Notes: a model not told the origin generated them from the letters alone. Shown: positions 32,697 through 42,522, counted from the first letter of the stretch. The stretch is DNA of 64,000 nt from Nocardia arthritidis (GCF_011801145.1 NZ_CP046172.1:8866001-8930000); one strand, 5' to 3'. Translations and numbers: made by a program.

Positions 32697-34030
32697 TTCG
32701 CCTCTCCTCTCGGGCTCCGCTGTGCGGCAACGTCTTCCGCGGCCGATTCGCAGGGATCGGTGTGCCAGGTGCCGAAGGGGTCGTCCCACCGCGCCACCAG
32801 TTCGGGCGCGCGGCGCACCAGGTCCAGTTCGTCGTCCTCGACCAGTGCCCAGTGCAGCGCCTGCCGGATATCGGCCGGATCGGCGTCGTGCACCAGGATC
32901 ACCAGCGAGCTGTCCCGGTCGCCGAAGTCCTCGTCCCAGCGCAGCGCGGCGAGCGCGCGCCGTTCCGAATCCTCTTGCGCCAGTTCGTCTTCCGACATCG
33001 CGGCCAGCCAGCGTCCGGCACCGCCGACCCGCAGGCCGCCACCCGCGGACTCCAGCCACACCACCTCCTCGGGTTGGGTGGCCAGCCAGATGCGGCCGCG
33101 CGCGGACACCACGCCGTCGAACAGCACGTCCAGCGCCTCGTGCAGCCGCGCCGGATGAAACGGGCGACGTGCCGCGAATTCCATGAGCTGCACCCCGAAA
33201 TCGCCGGTGAGCGGCGGCTGCCCGCGCAGCAGCGGCGCGTGCGCGTCGAATATCCTGCCGCGCCGGGCGTGCGCGGGAATGCGGGCGAGCAAAGCCTCCA
33301 CCTGCCTCCCGGTGAGCAGGTCCGGATCGTCCACCCAGGCCACCGGCGCGTCGGGTGCGAGCCGGGTGAGCACGGCGGCCAGCCTGCCGCGGTCCACCGG
33401 ATCGCCCGCCGGTCCGAAAGCGATTACGGCATCGGCGAATTCGACCTGACCGACGGCGAGCTGGGCGACCGTGCGCTCGTCGTCGGCATGTGCGAGCCCG
33501 CGTTCGGCGAGGGTGTCCTCGCCGGTGGCGTCGGCCAGCCAGTTGTCGGCGTCCAGGCAGGTGAGCACGGCCTCGACGCGGACGTCGCGCGCGGCGGGCC
33601 CATCCACCCTGCCGACGACGCCGCTCACCACCACGTGCTCGACGGCGTGACAGATCGCCTCCGCCTCGAAGGCCGGATCCAGTTCCAGCACAATGCGATT
33701 CACCGAGTCGCGGGCGGCGAGCAGGCAGAGCAGCGGCAGCAGGTCCAGCCGCAGCGTGCAGGAGACGCAGCCGTGCGCCAGCTCCAGCACGGTCGCGGTC
33801 TGCCGCTCGGCATCGCGGACGGTGCGGTGCACGACGCCCTCGCGCAGGCGGCTCAGGTCGTGCCGGACGACGACGGTGCCGGGCGGATGGTCCGCGGCGG
33901 GCGGCCGGGCGCCGCACAGCGCCGAAGCCGTGCGTTCCGCACCGATCGCCGCGCGCCCGGCGAAGCCCGCGACCAGCACCAGCGCAGTTCTGCGGTCGGC
34001 CACGGGCGAGTTGGGATCAGGCGCAACCAC
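32693..34030 (-). CDS. mrf: ribosome hibernation factor-recruiting GTPase MRF (COG0523)
   Basis: A protein of about 445 residues from GTG 34030, chosen because AAAGGGG lies 6 nt upstream (a TTG at 34048 is in frame). COG0523/CobW-type protein: a nucleotide-binding region that has lost the classical P-loop ([20 protein letters not shown]), the metal motif [15 protein letters not shown] (CxxC), and a C-terminal CobW domain ([27 protein letters not shown]). In mycobacteria MRF recruits the hibernation factor MPY to zinc-starved ribosomes built with C-minus proteins. First gene of the Zur-type minus-strand operon. Confidence 0.88.
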   Translation of the reverse strand: MVAPDPNSPVADRRTALVLVAGFAGRAAIGAERTASALCGARPPAADHPPGTVVVRHDLSRLREGVVHRTVRDAERQTATVLELAHGCVSCTLRLDLLPLLCLLAARDSVNRIVLELDPAFEAEAICHAVEHVVVSGVVGRVDGPAARDVRVEAVLTCLDADNWLADATGEDTLAERGLAHADDERTVAQLAVGQVEFADAVIAFGPAGDPVDRGRLAAVLTRLAPDAPVAWVDDPDLLTGRQVEALLARIPAHARRGRIFDAHAPLLRGQPPLTGDFGVQLMEFAARRPFHPARLHEALDVLFDGVVSARGRIWLATQPEEVVWLESAGGGLRVGGAGRWLAAMSEDELAQEDSERRALAALRWDEDFGDRDSSLVILVHDADPADIRQALHWALVEDDELDLVRRAPELVARWDDPFGTWHTDPCESAAEDVAAQRSPRGEAK

Positions 34031-34042
34031 CGATACCCCTTT

Positions 34043-34061
34043 CGACAATGGTTTTCATTTG
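34043..34061. promoter_or_regulatory. Zur box candidate, mrf side
   Basis: On the minus strand it reads CAAATGAAAACCATTGTCG, with the TGAAAA half-site. TTTCGACAATGGT (34041-34053) is a perfect inverted repeat of 34090-34102, so the two divergent operators mirror each other. Confidence 0.6.
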
Positions 34062-34098
34062 CTCGCCGATCACGGTACAGTGCCGAGCGACCATTGTC

Positions 34099-34114
34099 GA
34101 AAATGATTATCATC
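34099..34114. promoter_or_regulatory. Zur box candidate, rpmB side
   Basis: GAAAATGATTATCATC matches the actinobacterial Zur consensus (TGAAAATGATTTTCA-like) and lies 22 nt ahead of the L28 start. Confidence 0.75.
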
Positions 34115-34135
34115 TGCCGGAAGGAGGCTGCCGCC

Positions 34136-34372
34136 ATGTCGGCCCACTGCCAGGTCACCGGGCGCAAGCCGGGCTTCGGCAAGTCCGTTTCGCATTCGCA
34201 CAAGCGGACCAGCCGCCGCTGGAATCCGAATATCCAGCGCAAGACCTACTACCTGCCGAGCGAGGACCGCCGCATCACGCTGAACGTCTCCGCGAAAGGC
34301 ATCAAGACCATCGACCGGGACGGGATCGAGGCCGTGGTGGCCCGCCTGCGCGCCCGCGGCGAAAAGATCTGA
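34136..34372 (+). CDS. rpmB: 50S ribosomal protein L28 (zinc-independent paralogue)
   Basis: A 78-residue protein: [20 protein letters not shown], then [21 protein letters not shown] single Cys remains, so no zinc ribbon can form. The ATG 34136 follows AAGGAGG. First gene of the plus-strand L28-L33-S14-S18 operon downstream of the Zur box. Confidence 0.96.
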   Translation: MSAHCQVTGRKPGFGKSVSHSHKRTSRRWNPNIQRKTYYLPSEDRRITLNVSAKGIKTIDRDGIEAVVARLRARGEKI

Positions 34373-34387
34373 GAGAGGACGCTTTTC

Positions 34388-34558
34388 ATGGCATCCAAGG
34401 CGACCGAACTGCGCCCGATCATCAAGCTGAAATCGACCGCGGGCACCGGATACACCTACGTCACCCGCAAGAACCGGCGCAACGATCCCGACCGGATGGT
34501 GCTGCGCAAATACGATCCGGTGGTGCGCAAGCACGTCGATTTCCGTGAGGAGCGCTGA
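34388..34558 (+). CDS. rpmG: 50S ribosomal protein L33 (zinc-independent paralogue)
   Basis: A 56-residue protein: [21 protein letters not shown], then [20 protein letters not shown]. No cysteines, unlike zinc-binding L33. The ATG 34388 is 15 nt after the L28 stop, and its own stop is followed directly by the S14 start (TGAATG). Confidence 0.95.
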   Translation: MASKATELRPIIKLKSTAGTGYTYVTRKNRRNDPDRMVLRKYDPVVRKHVDFREER

Positions 34559-34864
34559 ATGGCCAAGAAATCCAAGATCATTCAAAATCAGCGGCGCCGG
34601 GAGATCGTCGCCCGCTACGCGGACCGCCGGGCCGAGCTGAAGGAGCTGATCCGCCGGCCGAGCACCCCGGAGGACCAGCGTGCGGCGGCCGAGCGGGAAC
34701 TGCGCAGGCAGCCGCGCGATGCCAGTCCGGTACGATTGCGCAATCGGGACGCCGCGGACGGACGACCGCGCGGTCATCTGCGGAAGTTCGGACTCTCCCG
34801 TGTACGTGTGCGCGAGATGGCCCACCGGGGAGAATTGCCCGGCGTGCACAAATCGAGCTGGTAG
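34559..34864 (+). CDS. rpsN: 30S ribosomal protein S14 (zinc-independent, long form)
   Basis: A 101-residue long-form S14: [20 protein letters not shown], and the conserved end [20 protein letters not shown]. The zinc CxxC motifs of the short form are missing. It starts right at the L33 stop. Third gene of the operon. Confidence 0.96.
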   Translation: MAKKSKIIQNQRRREIVARYADRRAELKELIRRPSTPEDQRAAAERELRRQPRDASPVRLRNRDAADGRPRGHLRKFGLSRVRVREMAHRGELPGVHKSSW

Positions 34865-34898
34865 ACAACCAACGATCTCGTGAGAAGGAACCCGTCAT

Positions 34899-35153
34899 AT
34901 GGCAGTCAAGCGAGCACCGTCGAAGAAGGTTCGCGCTGAACAGGCCCGCCGCCCGAAGAAGAATCCGCTCATCGCCGCGGGCGTGGAGACGGTCGACTAC
35001 AAGGACGTGAACCTGCTTCGCACGTTCATCTCCGATCGCGGCAAGATCCGCAGCCGCCGGGTCACCGGGCTCACCCCGCAGCAGCAGCGGCAGGTCGCCG
35101 TCGCGGTGAAGAACGCCCGCGAGATGGCGCTGCTGCCGTTCACCAGCCGCTGA
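34899..35153 (+). CDS. rpsR: 30S ribosomal protein S18 (zinc-independent paralogue)
   Basis: An 84-residue S18: [20 protein letters not shown], then [20 protein letters not shown]. No cysteines. AGAAGGA lies 8 nt upstream of the ATG. Last gene of the operon, followed by a strong terminator. Confidence 0.96.
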   Translation: MAVKRAPSKKVRAEQARRPKKNPLIAAGVETVDYKDVNLLRTFISDRGKIRSRRVTGLTPQQQRQVAVAVKNAREMALLPFTSR

Positions 35154-35164
35154 GCCAGACGAAA

Positions 35165-35197
35165 AAGGCCCCCGATGTGCGAGACATCGGGGGCCTT
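35165..35197. terminator. strong bidirectional terminator
   Basis: A 14-bp perfect stem (AAGGCCCCCGATGT / ACATCGGGGGCCTT) with a 5-nt loop between rpsR and the convergent lectin gene. Confidence 0.85.
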
Positions 35198-35219
35198 GCT
35201 CGTTGGGTGCCGAAACGGA

Positions 35220-35780
35220 TTACGGGATGGTGAGCACCTGGCCGACGTTGATCGCGTCCGGGTTGGCGATACCGCTGGCGTTCGCGATCTCCTGGTAGCG
35301 GTTGCCATCACCGTAGAAGCGTTCGGCGATGGCCCAGAGGGTGTCGCCCGGCTCGACGGTGTAGGTCTGCGCGGCGGGCGGGGGCGGCGGCACCTCCTCG
35401 GCGGCGGGCGCGGCGGCCTGCTCCGGTTCCGGGGCGGGCAGCGGGTTGTCGGTGTTGGTGCCGGAGGCCCACAGCGCGGTGCCGTCCTTGCCGTAGAGCA
35501 CCACGTTCCGGTCGGCCTGCACCTCCAGTCGGTCCACATCCTTACCGTTGGTCTCGGTGGACCAGGCGGCGCCATCGCCCTTGTAGAGCACGAAGTTGCC
35601 GTCCTCCTGCAGCACCGCCCGCTCCACGCCCTGATCGTGAGTTTGAGTGGCCCACACCACATTTCCGCTCGGCTCGGTCAGCACGAGGTTGCCGTCCGGC
35701 TGCAGCGCAAGAGTGTACGCACCGCCGGTCAGGGCCTCACCCGATTTCAGTTCTTCTCCTACGCGCAGCGTGTTGCCCAC
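35220..35780 (-). CDS. B-type mannose-binding lectin with LysM domain
   Basis: A 186-residue protein. Residues 1-110 form a bulb-type lectin domain with three mannose-site motifs of the QxDxNxVxY kind (LQPDGNLVLT, LQEDGNFVLY, VQADRNVVLY, the first and last slightly degenerate). A Pro/Ala-rich linker leads to a C-terminal LysM domain (YTVEPGDTLWAIAERFYGDG, ending INVGQVLTIP), which binds peptidoglycan-type glycans. No signal peptide is visible. A mycobacterial lectin of the same architecture has been described as mannose-binding. It could link mannosylated envelope polymers to peptidoglycan if exported. Confidence 0.88.
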   Translation of the reverse strand: MGNTLRVGEELKSGEALTGGAYTLALQPDGNLVLTEPSGNVVWATQTHDQGVERAVLQEDGNFVLYKGDGAAWSTETNGKDVDRLEVQADRNVVLYGKDGTALWASGTNTDNPLPAPEPEQAAAPAAEEVPPPPPAAQTYTVEPGDTLWAIAERFYGDGNRYQEIANASGIANPDAINVGQVLTIP

Positions 35781-36043
35781 GTTCGTCCTTTCGAAGAGTT
35801 ACTGTGCAGAACATCCGAGAGAGTGATGCCGCCGGAGGAACCGTGGCGGGCATCAATTCCTAAGTTAACGCTCCCGCCGCCATTGCGGAGGGATTACGCG
35901 CAGGGTTCGCGGAAAGTTCACTGTGTGAGCCGCGTCGCCGTGTTGGCTTGGCGCACAAACCGGCCGGTGCCCGTGCGGGTTAGCTGGAAACGCCGCGGCG
36001 GGCGACCAGTTCCGGTCCGCGCCCACTCGACTAGGGTGAGCCC

Positions 36044-36505
36044 ATGAATCGGAAGTCTTGCGTACGGGCCTCGGTGCTGCTCGCCGCCGCACTGCTCGGC
36101 CTCGCCACCGCGGCCTGTGGCGGTTCGGATAACGGTGCGGCACAGGCGAATACGAGCGCCAAACGCACTTCCGCGGCGAACACCCCGGTGCCGGAGACCA
36201 AGAGCTCGATCGGCCGCGAATTCACCGCCGACCCGACAATCGTTGGGGCACACCCGATCTCGTTCGAGTCATGGCGCAAGGTGGCCGAGGACAAGATCGC
36301 GGTCAACTTCCAGGTCGGCGCGCCGGAATGCTACGGGGTCGACGCATCGGTGGCCGAGACCGACAAGACGGTCACCGTCGAATTGCGCTCGGGGACCCGC
36401 GCCGACGCGACCGGACGGATGTGCACCATGATCGCCGTCTTCGGGACGCTGGAGCTGCCGCTGAAGTCACCACTGGGCAATCGGCAGGTGCTGAGCGCGG
36501 TGTAA
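36044..36505 (+). CDS. putative lipoprotein
   Basis: A 153-residue secreted protein with a lipoprotein-type signal (SVLLAAALLGLATAACGGSD, Cys at about residue 25). The mature part starts with a low-complexity Ala/Asn/Thr linker; the folded portion contains two cysteines (ECYG, RMCTM) that probably form a disulfide. No family was recognised. It stands between the divergent lectin gene and the convergent GH20 gene. Confidence 0.75.
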   Translation: MNRKSCVRASVLLAAALLGLATAACGGSDNGAAQANTSAKRTSAANTPVPETKSSIGREFTADPTIVGAHPISFESWRKVAEDKIAVNFQVGAPECYGVDASVAETDKTVTVELRSGTRADATGRMCTMIAVFGTLELPLKSPLGNRQVLSAV

Positions 36506-36508
36506 TCG

Positions 36509-38104
36509 CTACGGCACGGGTTCGCCGACCGCATCGGCGCGCGCCGCGAATTCCCGGTAGCTGCGGGGATGCGCAAGATCTTGGCCGGTCGCAACCGGAT
36601 TCCAGGTCTGCTGCGCGATCACCCGAAGCCGCCAGGTGATGGCCACCGAGATCTGATCAGGGGTCTGAACGGTTGGGTCGTCGGCCCAGACGAACAGACC
36701 GGAACCGCGGTTGCGCGCGTCCTGCTCGGAGGTCAGCCGGGTGCCGTCGACGAACAGCGCCGGATCCCAGAATTCGTATGCGACCTCCGGCGGCACGTTC
36801 GCGATGCTCGCCGGTCCGCCCGCGACGTAGTACGTCGGCGTGAATGCCGCGTTCCGGATCTCATGCCCCGCTGCGATGAGATCTGTTGGGGTGCGGGCGG
36901 TTCCGAAGAAAGGCAGCGGCAGCTCCGGAACACCCGCTCGGCTCCAGTAGTCGACGACGATATCCGGGTCGATGCCGATGGTGCCCTCGCCGGTACGCAG
37001 CCCGTCGTTCCAGATGCGTGGCCGCTTGCCGTGCGCGCGCACGATGCCCGCACCCCATTCGATCAAGCCGAGCAGCGCGTCCGCCGGTTGCGCCCGCGGG
37101 CCGTATGCGGCACGGGCGTACGCGCCGAGCTGCGGATAGTCGTCGTAGCTCGCCACCTGCGCACCCTGCAGCAGGAATTCGTCGCCGCCGAGATGCCAGT
37201 AGCGGCCGGGGAACAGCGGTAGGAACTCCTCCAGGATGTCGCGCATGAGGTCGCGACCGCGTGGATCCGAAATATCCATGGCCGCATCGGATATCGCGCC
37301 CGTCCTGCTGCGCAGCTTCAGTTCCGGATGCGCGGCGAGCACACCGTTCAGGTGGCCGGGAAAATCCACCTCGGGCAGGATCTCCACCTGGTTATCGGCC
37401 GCGTAGTCGATCAGATCGCGGATGTCCTGCTTCGAATAGTGTTGCGGTGCGGTGATTTCCGGATGCCTGGAACTTTCCAGCCGGAAGCCGTATGTATCGG
37501 ACAGATGCAGATGCAACAGGTTCATCTTCAGATAGCCCATCCGCCGGATCTGCTGCCGGATCATCTCGACCGGCATGAACTCGCGGCCGACATCCAGCAT
37601 CAGGCTGCGCTCCCGGTACTGCGGCCAATCCGTCGCCGTGCCGCCGGGGAGTTCGGTGCGCTGCCGCAGCATCTGCAAGGCGGAACGGGTCGCGTAGAAG
37701 GCGCCCGGTACATCGGCGCCCCGCAGTTCCAGCTTGTCCCCCACCGTAATTCGATACGCCTCGGGCGTATCTGGCGCTCCCGCAACAGATCCCGTGCTCA
37801 GCACGATATCGCCGGGTGCCGCCGCCGCGCCGGATTCGGCGATGACCTGGCGGCCGGTAGCCGTAGCCAGGCTCGCGGCGAGGTCGGCGGCGGCGGCGCG
37901 CAGTTCGTCCCGGGCGTACCACACCCGTGGCCGCGCACCGAGTGCGAACCCATCGCCGCCGGATGTCCAGTCCCGTACCGACGGCACGGTCGGCGGTGGC
38001 GCGACCGCCGCGGCCGCGAGCGGCGCACCGGCCGACAGCAGTCCGGCGCTCACTGCCGCGACCACGGCGGGCACCAGCGTCCTTCGAATCACACCAGCTG
38101 CCAT
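36509..38104 (-). CDS. secreted beta-N-acetylhexosaminidase (GH20)
   Basis: A 531-residue enzyme starting at ATG 38104, with a signal peptide (TLVPAVVAAVSAGLLSAGAPLAAA). Domains: an N-terminal alpha/beta GH20b domain (to about 150), then the TIM barrel with RSLMLDVGREFMPVEMIRQQ, LLHLHLSDTYGFRLES, EILPEVDFPGHLNGVLAAHP and the catalytic pair in YWHLGGDEFLL (Asp-Glu). It cleaves terminal GlcNAc or GalNAc from chitin or cell-wall glycans. Its start faces the divergent small antitoxin-like gene. Confidence 0.92.
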   Translation of the reverse strand: MAAGVIRRTLVPAVVAAVSAGLLSAGAPLAAAAVAPPPTVPSVRDWTSGGDGFALGARPRVWYARDELRAAAADLAASLATATGRQVIAESGAAAAPGDIVLSTGSVAGAPDTPEAYRITVGDKLELRGADVPGAFYATRSALQMLRQRTELPGGTATDWPQYRERSLMLDVGREFMPVEMIRQQIRRMGYLKMNLLHLHLSDTYGFRLESSRHPEITAPQHYSKQDIRDLIDYAADNQVEILPEVDFPGHLNGVLAAHPELKLRSRTGAISDAAMDISDPRGRDLMRDILEEFLPLFPGRYWHLGGDEFLLQGAQVASYDDYPQLGAYARAAYGPRAQPADALLGLIEWGAGIVRAHGKRPRIWNDGLRTGEGTIGIDPDIVVDYWSRAGVPELPLPFFGTARTPTDLIAAGHEIRNAAFTPTYYVAGGPASIANVPPEVAYEFWDPALFVDGTRLTSEQDARNRGSGLFVWADDPTVQTPDQISVAITWRLRVIAQQTWNPVATGQDLAHPRSYREFAARADAVGEPVP

Positions 38105-38316
38105 GCGGCCCACTGTATTGGCCAGGCGGCGCGGCCGGGGCGTGCAGACGCACCAGCAGACATCGGTGGCGCGGCAAGACAAACCGGAAAATTCCGTACG
38201 GTCGGCACGAATTACCGTACGACCCAAACTCTTCCGCGCACCTACCGCGTGCCGCCGGGGCAACCCTGCGATACTCGCCCCACCCGATCCGCTCTGCCAC
38301 TGGAAAGGTCATGCTC

Positions 38317-38466
38317 ATGTCAGTGCTCGACAAGCTCAAGGGCCTGCTCAAGGGTCGCGAAGACACCACCCCTGACACCGACGAGGCGGCCGAGACCCTC
38401 GAGGGCAATACCAAGAATGCCGAAACCACCGCGGAACCCGAATCACCGACGGCGCAGGACAACTGA
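38317..38466 (+). CDS. small antitoxin-like acidic protein
   Basis: A 49-residue protein starting MSVLDKLKGLLKG, an amphipathic helix seen in small Rv0909/MT0933-type antitoxin-annotated proteins, followed by an acidic, disordered tail rich in Thr and Glu. ATG 38317 is 9 nt behind GGAAAGG; an in-frame ATG at 38311 is also possible. No toxin gene adjoins it, so the name describes resemblance only. Confidence 0.62.
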   Translation: MSVLDKLKGLLKGREDTTPDTDEAAETLEGNTKNAETTAEPESPTAQDN

Positions 38467-38476
38467 CCAAGCGAAT

Positions 38477-38512
38477 CGAGCCCGGCCGGAACTGTTTCCG
38501 GACCGGGCTCGA
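38477..38512. terminator. bidirectional terminator, small protein / purH
   Basis: An imperfect stem CGAGCCCGG-CCGGAA / TTTCCGG-ACCGGGCTCG between convergent genes. Confidence 0.6.
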
Positions 38513-38524
38513 CCTGTGCTTACC

Positions 38525-40099
38525 TCAGTGCGCGAAGTGACGGGACCCGGTGAGGTACAGCGTCACATTGGCCTCGCGGCACAGATCGATCGTGTCCTTG
38601 TCGCGGATCGAGCCGCCCGGGTGCACGATCGCGCGAACACCGGCGGTGATCAGGATCGCCGGGCCGTCGGAGAAGGGGAAGAAGGCGTCGGAGGCGGCCA
38701 CCGCGCCCTTCGCCCGGTCACCGGCGCGCTCGACCGCGAGCTTGCAGGAGTCGACCCGGTTCACCTGCCCCATGCCGACGCCGACGGCGGCGCCGTCGTC
38801 GGCCAGCAGGATCGCGTTCGACTTCACGGCACGGCATGCGCGCCAAGCGAATTCGAGGTCGCGCAGGGTCGCCTCGTCGGCGGGTTCACCGGTCGCCAGC
38901 GTCCAATTGGCCGCGCTGTCGCCGTCGGCGTCCAGGATGTCCCGGTCCTGCAGGAGTGCGCCGCCGCTCACCGGGCGCAGCTCCGCGCCCTTGCGCTGTG
39001 CCGGTTCGGCGACGAGCACCCGAACGTTCTTCTTGCGCTGCAACACCTCCACCGCACCGTTCGCGTAGGACGGCGCGACGATCACCTCGGTGAAGATGTC
39101 GGCGACCTGTTCGGCCATCTCCACCGACACCTCGCGGTTGGCCGCGATCACACCGCCGTACGCGGAAACCGGATCGGTGGCGTGCGCCTTGCGGTGCGCC
39201 TCGGCGATATTCGCACCGATCGCGATCCCACACGGATTCGCATGCTTGATGACGGCGACGGCGGGTTCGTCGAAATCGAATGCGGCCCGCCATGCCGCGT
39301 CGGCGTCGGTGTAGTTGTTGTACGACATTTCCTTGCCGTGCAACTGCTTTGCCTGTGCCAAACCGGCAGGCCCGGCCTCATTGGTGTAGAGCGCGGCGGC
39401 CTGGTGCGGGTTCTCGCCGTAGCGCAGCACCGAGCCGCGGTTCCAGGTGGCCCCGATCCAGGCCGGGAAACGCTGCGCCCCTTCGGTTTCCACCGCAGGC
39501 ACCGCGACATTGGTCATCCAGCTGGCGACGGCGACATCGTAGGTGGCGGTGTGCTGGAAAGCCTTGGCGGCCAACGCCGTTCGTTCGGCCAGCGTGAAAC
39601 CGCCGTGCTGCGCGGCCGCGAGCACCCGATCGTAGTCGCCGGTATCGACCACGACGGCCACCGAAGGATGGTTCTTGGCCGCGGCACGCACCATGGACGG
39701 ACCGCCGATATCGATCTGTTCGACGCACTCATCGATCGACGCCCCGCTCGCCACGGTCTGGGTGAACGGGTACAGGTTCACCACCACCAGTTGGAACGCC
39801 TCGACGCCCAGTTCGACGAGCTGATCGACGTGCTCCGCCTTCCTGGTGTCGGCGAGAATGCCCGCATGCACCCTCGGATGCAATGTCTTGACCCGACCGT
39901 CGAGCGTCTCCGGGAAGCCGGTCAGATCCTCGACCTTGGTGACCGGAATGCCCGCGTCGGCGATCCGGCTCGCGGTCGAACCGGTCGAGACGAGCTCGAC
40001 ACCCGCGGCATGCAGGCCGGTCGCCAGCTCGATCAGTCCGGTCTTGTCGTAGACACTGACCAGCGCCCGGCTGATGGGCTTGCGTTCAACTGTGCTCAC
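38525..40099 (-). CDS. purH: bifunctional AICAR transformylase/IMP cyclohydrolase
   Basis: A 524-residue enzyme for the last two steps of IMP synthesis. N-terminal IMP cyclohydrolase domain: [47 protein letters not shown]-terminal transformylase: [39 protein letters not shown], and the end [20 protein letters not shown]. The GTG 40099 is the start; it overlaps the purN stop by 14 nt, so the pair is translationally linked. Confidence 0.97.
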   Translation of the reverse strand: MSTVERKPISRALVSVYDKTGLIELATGLHAAGVELVSTGSTASRIADAGIPVTKVEDLTGFPETLDGRVKTLHPRVHAGILADTRKAEHVDQLVELGVEAFQLVVVNLYPFTQTVASGASIDECVEQIDIGGPSMVRAAAKNHPSVAVVVDTGDYDRVLAAAQHGGFTLAERTALAAKAFQHTATYDVAVASWMTNVAVPAVETEGAQRFPAWIGATWNRGSVLRYGENPHQAAALYTNEAGPAGLAQAKQLHGKEMSYNNYTDADAAWRAAFDFDEPAVAVIKHANPCGIAIGANIAEAHRKAHATDPVSAYGGVIAANREVSVEMAEQVADIFTEVIVAPSYANGAVEVLQRKKNVRVLVAEPAQRKGAELRPVSGGALLQDRDILDADGDSAANWTLATGEPADEATLRDLEFAWRACRAVKSNAILLADDGAAVGVGMGQVNRVDSCKLAVERAGDRAKGAVAASDAFFPFSDGPAILITAGVRAIVHPGGSIRDKDTIDLCREANVTLYLTGSRHFAH

Positions 40100-40712
40100 G
40101 GGGAATAACTGCCTTTCGTCCGTCGGAGACAATGCCTCGCGTCGCGACGGCGGCGACAACCTCCGCCAGCAACCGTCGCTCGACAACCTTGATGCGCTCG
40201 TGCAGGGTCGCCTCGTCGTCATCGGGGAGCACCGGCACCGCCTCCTGCGCGAGGATGGGTCCGGTGTCGACACCCGCGTCCACCAGGTGCACCGTCGACC
40301 CGGTGACCCGCACGCCGTATGCGAGTGCGTCACGCACCCCGTGCGCGCCGGGGAAGGACGGCAGCAGCGCGGGATGGGTGTTGATGATCCGCCCGCCGAA
40401 CTGATCCAGGAAGGACGGGCCGAGAATTTTCATGAACCCGGCCGAGACCACCAGATCGGGCGCGTGGTCCGCGACCGCCTTGGTCAGTGCCGCATCCCAG
40501 GCGGCGCGATCGGGAAAGTCGTTGAGCGCCACCGTGAAATGCGGAATGTCCGCGGCCTCGGCGTGCGCGACGGCCTGGCAGGCCCGGTCTACGCCGACCG
40601 CGACGATCCGCGCCGGATAGTCCGGCGCCGCGGCCGCGTCGAGCAGTGCGCGCAACAGCGACCCGGTGCCCGAGGCGAGCACGACGACGGTGGCCGGGGC
40701 CGCTGCGGGCAC
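40086..40712 (-). CDS. purN: phosphoribosylglycinamide formyltransferase
   Basis: A protein of about 208 residues that transfers formyl from 10-formyl-THF to [22 protein letters not shown] (substrate phosphate loop), [35 protein letters not shown] (catalytic Asn-His region) and [15 protein letters not shown] with the catalytic Asp. No good ribosome site is visible; GTG 40712 is the first plausible start before the core. It lies in the perM-purN-purH order of mycobacteria. The long palindrome 40836-40995 lies upstream. Confidence 0.94.
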   Translation of the reverse strand: MPAAAPATVVVLASGTGSLLRALLDAAAAPDYPARIVAVGVDRACQAVAHAEAADIPHFTVALNDFPDRAAWDAALTKAVADHAPDLVVSAGFMKILGPSFLDQFGGRIINTHPALLPSFPGAHGVRDALAYGVRVTGSTVHLVDAGVDTGPILAQEAVPVLPDDDEATLHERIKVVERRLLAEVVAAVATRGIVSDGRKAVIPREHS

Positions 40713-40835
40713 CCACTGGGCATGCGGGGTCAGCGCTCTACTCCTGCGTTGTAGGTCTGGAAGACGGCTGGACGAACCGCCGCGGTAGAGCCTAGTCGGC
40801 GCGATTGGACGGGCGTTCGGCGGTAGCCGGGGCCA

Positions 40836-40995
40836 GGCCCTGTGTCGAAGCCCGGCCGGATGCATCCGTGGTCCAGCTCGTCGCCTGGCAAGGCGGAGGA
40901 GGAGCCGATACCGGGGTTGTATCGGCGACGACGACAACGCGGCCAGGCGGCGAGCTGGGCCGCGGAGGCGCCGGATGGGACTTCGACACAGGGCC
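40836..40995. repeat. 160-nt imperfect palindrome
   Basis: Arms begin with a perfect 15-bp match (GGCCCTGTGTCGAAG, 40836-40850, against 40981-40995). They continue through about 40 further positions with scattered mismatches (CCAGCTCG and CGCCTGGC are shared). The centre folds as GCCGATAC-7 nt-GTATCGGC (40904-40926). The palindrome fills the gap between the PerM-like gene stop and purN. Confidence 0.75.
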
Positions 40996-40998
40996 GGG

Positions 40999-42522
40999 CT
41001 AGGCCTTGTGGTCGCCGCTCGGCAGATCGCTCTCGACCACCTCGGCGTCGACGATGTCGTGTGCGTCATCGGCGGATTTAGTTGCGCCGATGGCCGTTTG
41101 CTCCTCGACGAGTTCGCCGTCCACCTCTACGTGCAGGTCGGGGCCGTCGTAGTCGGTGTAGCGCTCGTCGTCGTAGTACGGGTCGTCGTCGTAGTCGTCT
41201 TCGGGGTAGTCGCGATCGTCGTCGTAGTCGTCGCGTTCGTAATCGTCGTCGTAGTCGTCGTCCGCGTATTCGTACGAGTCGGCAACGTACGGCGATTCGA
41301 CCGGCACCACGAACCAGCGGGCGAACAGCAATCCGAGATATCCCGGCACGGCGAGCAGTGCGAAGGTGAGCATCACGAAAAGCGGCAGTTCGACACCGAT
41401 ATGACCGAAGTTGCCGAGTTCGCCGCCCGCGATCGCGGCGAGCACGGTCAGCAGCAGCGCGGCCAGTGCCGCGGAGGTCAGCGTCGCCCAGGGCGCGGTG
41501 GCCCGGTCCTGCGAGGTGCGTCCGCAATCCAGGCCGCCGAGCACGCCGACCGCGACCGGCGCCACCAGCAGCACCACCCACCAGCCCGCGGCCGGCCCCT
41601 CCGGCACCGCGGCCAGCACCGGCACCGCCGGAATCGGCCCGCCGACGACGTCGAACAGTCCCACCGATGCCGCACCGAACTGCGCACCGGCACCGACCAA
41701 CACCCCCGTGGCCAGCAGCACCACATTCGGCAGGTAAGCGAGCGAGAGCACGCTCAACCCGATCACCCCGGCGGCATTGCCCGCGCCGCGATAGGTCTCG
41801 CCGATGCGCGACCAGTGCACGAGAAAGGAGAGCACGGTGATCGCGGTGGCGCAGGCCAGCAGCCGCGCCGCGGTGCGGCCCGCAGCGAATATCGCGGCGA
41901 TCACCCACTCCGGCGGGCGCACCAGCGCGATCAACTCCGGCTTGCTGCGGCCGGCGATACCGGCGGCCGCAGCGACGAGATGCAGTCCGGCGACCCAGCC
42001 GAACGCCACGAGGGTGTGCGGCGGTTGCAGCGCGATGACCCCGGACGCGTCCTCGGCGACGGCCAGACAGACCGCGGTGATCAGCAGCGGCCCGCCGAGC
42101 GCCGCCCCGACGATCCAGCCCAGATCCGCCCGGGAGGCCCCCGGCTCGACCGCCGCCGCGCATTCCCTGGCCACCAGCCAGAGCAACAGCGCCGTCGCGA
42201 ACAACGGCAGCAGGCCCAGCGTCGTCTTCCCGATAACAAGCGGAACCTGATGTGCGGCAAGCCAACTCGCGGCGATCGCACCGGAGACGCCCGCCATGCC
42301 GCCACCCGAGGTGAGCAGCGTGACGAGCACCAGCACCGTGATGACGATCAACGCGTAGGCCGCGGGCCGCGCCGCGACCAGCAGCAGCACCTTGGCCCGC
42401 TCCGGGGTCAGCGACAGAAACCCGGCCTCGTCGGCCTCGGCGCCGCGACCACCACGCCCCGGGTCAGGATCCCGGTGCGGCTCGGCGGCGCGGCGCACGA
42501 GCGAATTTCTGGGGGAGCTCAT
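40999..42522 (-). CDS. PerM-like DUF6350 integral membrane protein
   Basis: A 507-residue protein with about ten membrane helices (first: VLLLVAARPAAYALIVITVL). It ends in an extremely acidic tail of about 60 residues built from Asp and Tyr (units such as DDYDDD). Position next to purN and the fold plan match PerM (Rv0955), a divisome-associated membrane protein needed for growth at low magnesium and for persistence in M. tuberculosis. The tail may bind divalent cations (inference). Confidence 0.85.
   Translation of the reverse strand: MSSPRNSLVRRAAEPHRDPDPGRGGRGAEADEAGFLSLTPERAKVLLLVAARPAAYALIVITVLVLVTLLTSGGGMAGVSGAIAASWLAAHQVPLVIGKTTLGLLPLFATALLLWLVARECAAAVEPGASRADLGWIVGAALGGPLLITAVCLAVAEDASGVIALQPPHTLVAFGWVAGLHLVAAAAGIAGRSKPELIALVRPPEWVIAAIFAAGRTAARLLACATAITVLSFLVHWSRIGETYRGAGNAAGVIGLSVLSLAYLPNVVLLATGVLVGAGAQFGAASVGLFDVVGGPIPAVPVLAAVPEGPAAGWWVVLLVAPVAVGVLGGLDCGRTSQDRATAPWATLTSAALAALLLTVLAAIAGGELGNFGHIGVELPLFVMLTFALLAVPGYLGLLFARWFVVPVESPYVADSYEYADDDYDDDYERDDYDDDRDYPEDDYDDDPYYDDERYTDYDGPDLHVEVDGELVEEQTAIGATKSADDAHDIVDAEVVESDLPSGDHKA

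Noticed and set aside
32237..34136. Long plus-strand frame leading into L28
   Set aside because: Only the last 78 codons from ATG 34136 encode L28; the rest mirrors mrf and L31.
37328..40108. 926-codon open frame on the plus strand
   Set aside because: It mirrors purH and the hexosaminidase gene; a GC-rich shadow.
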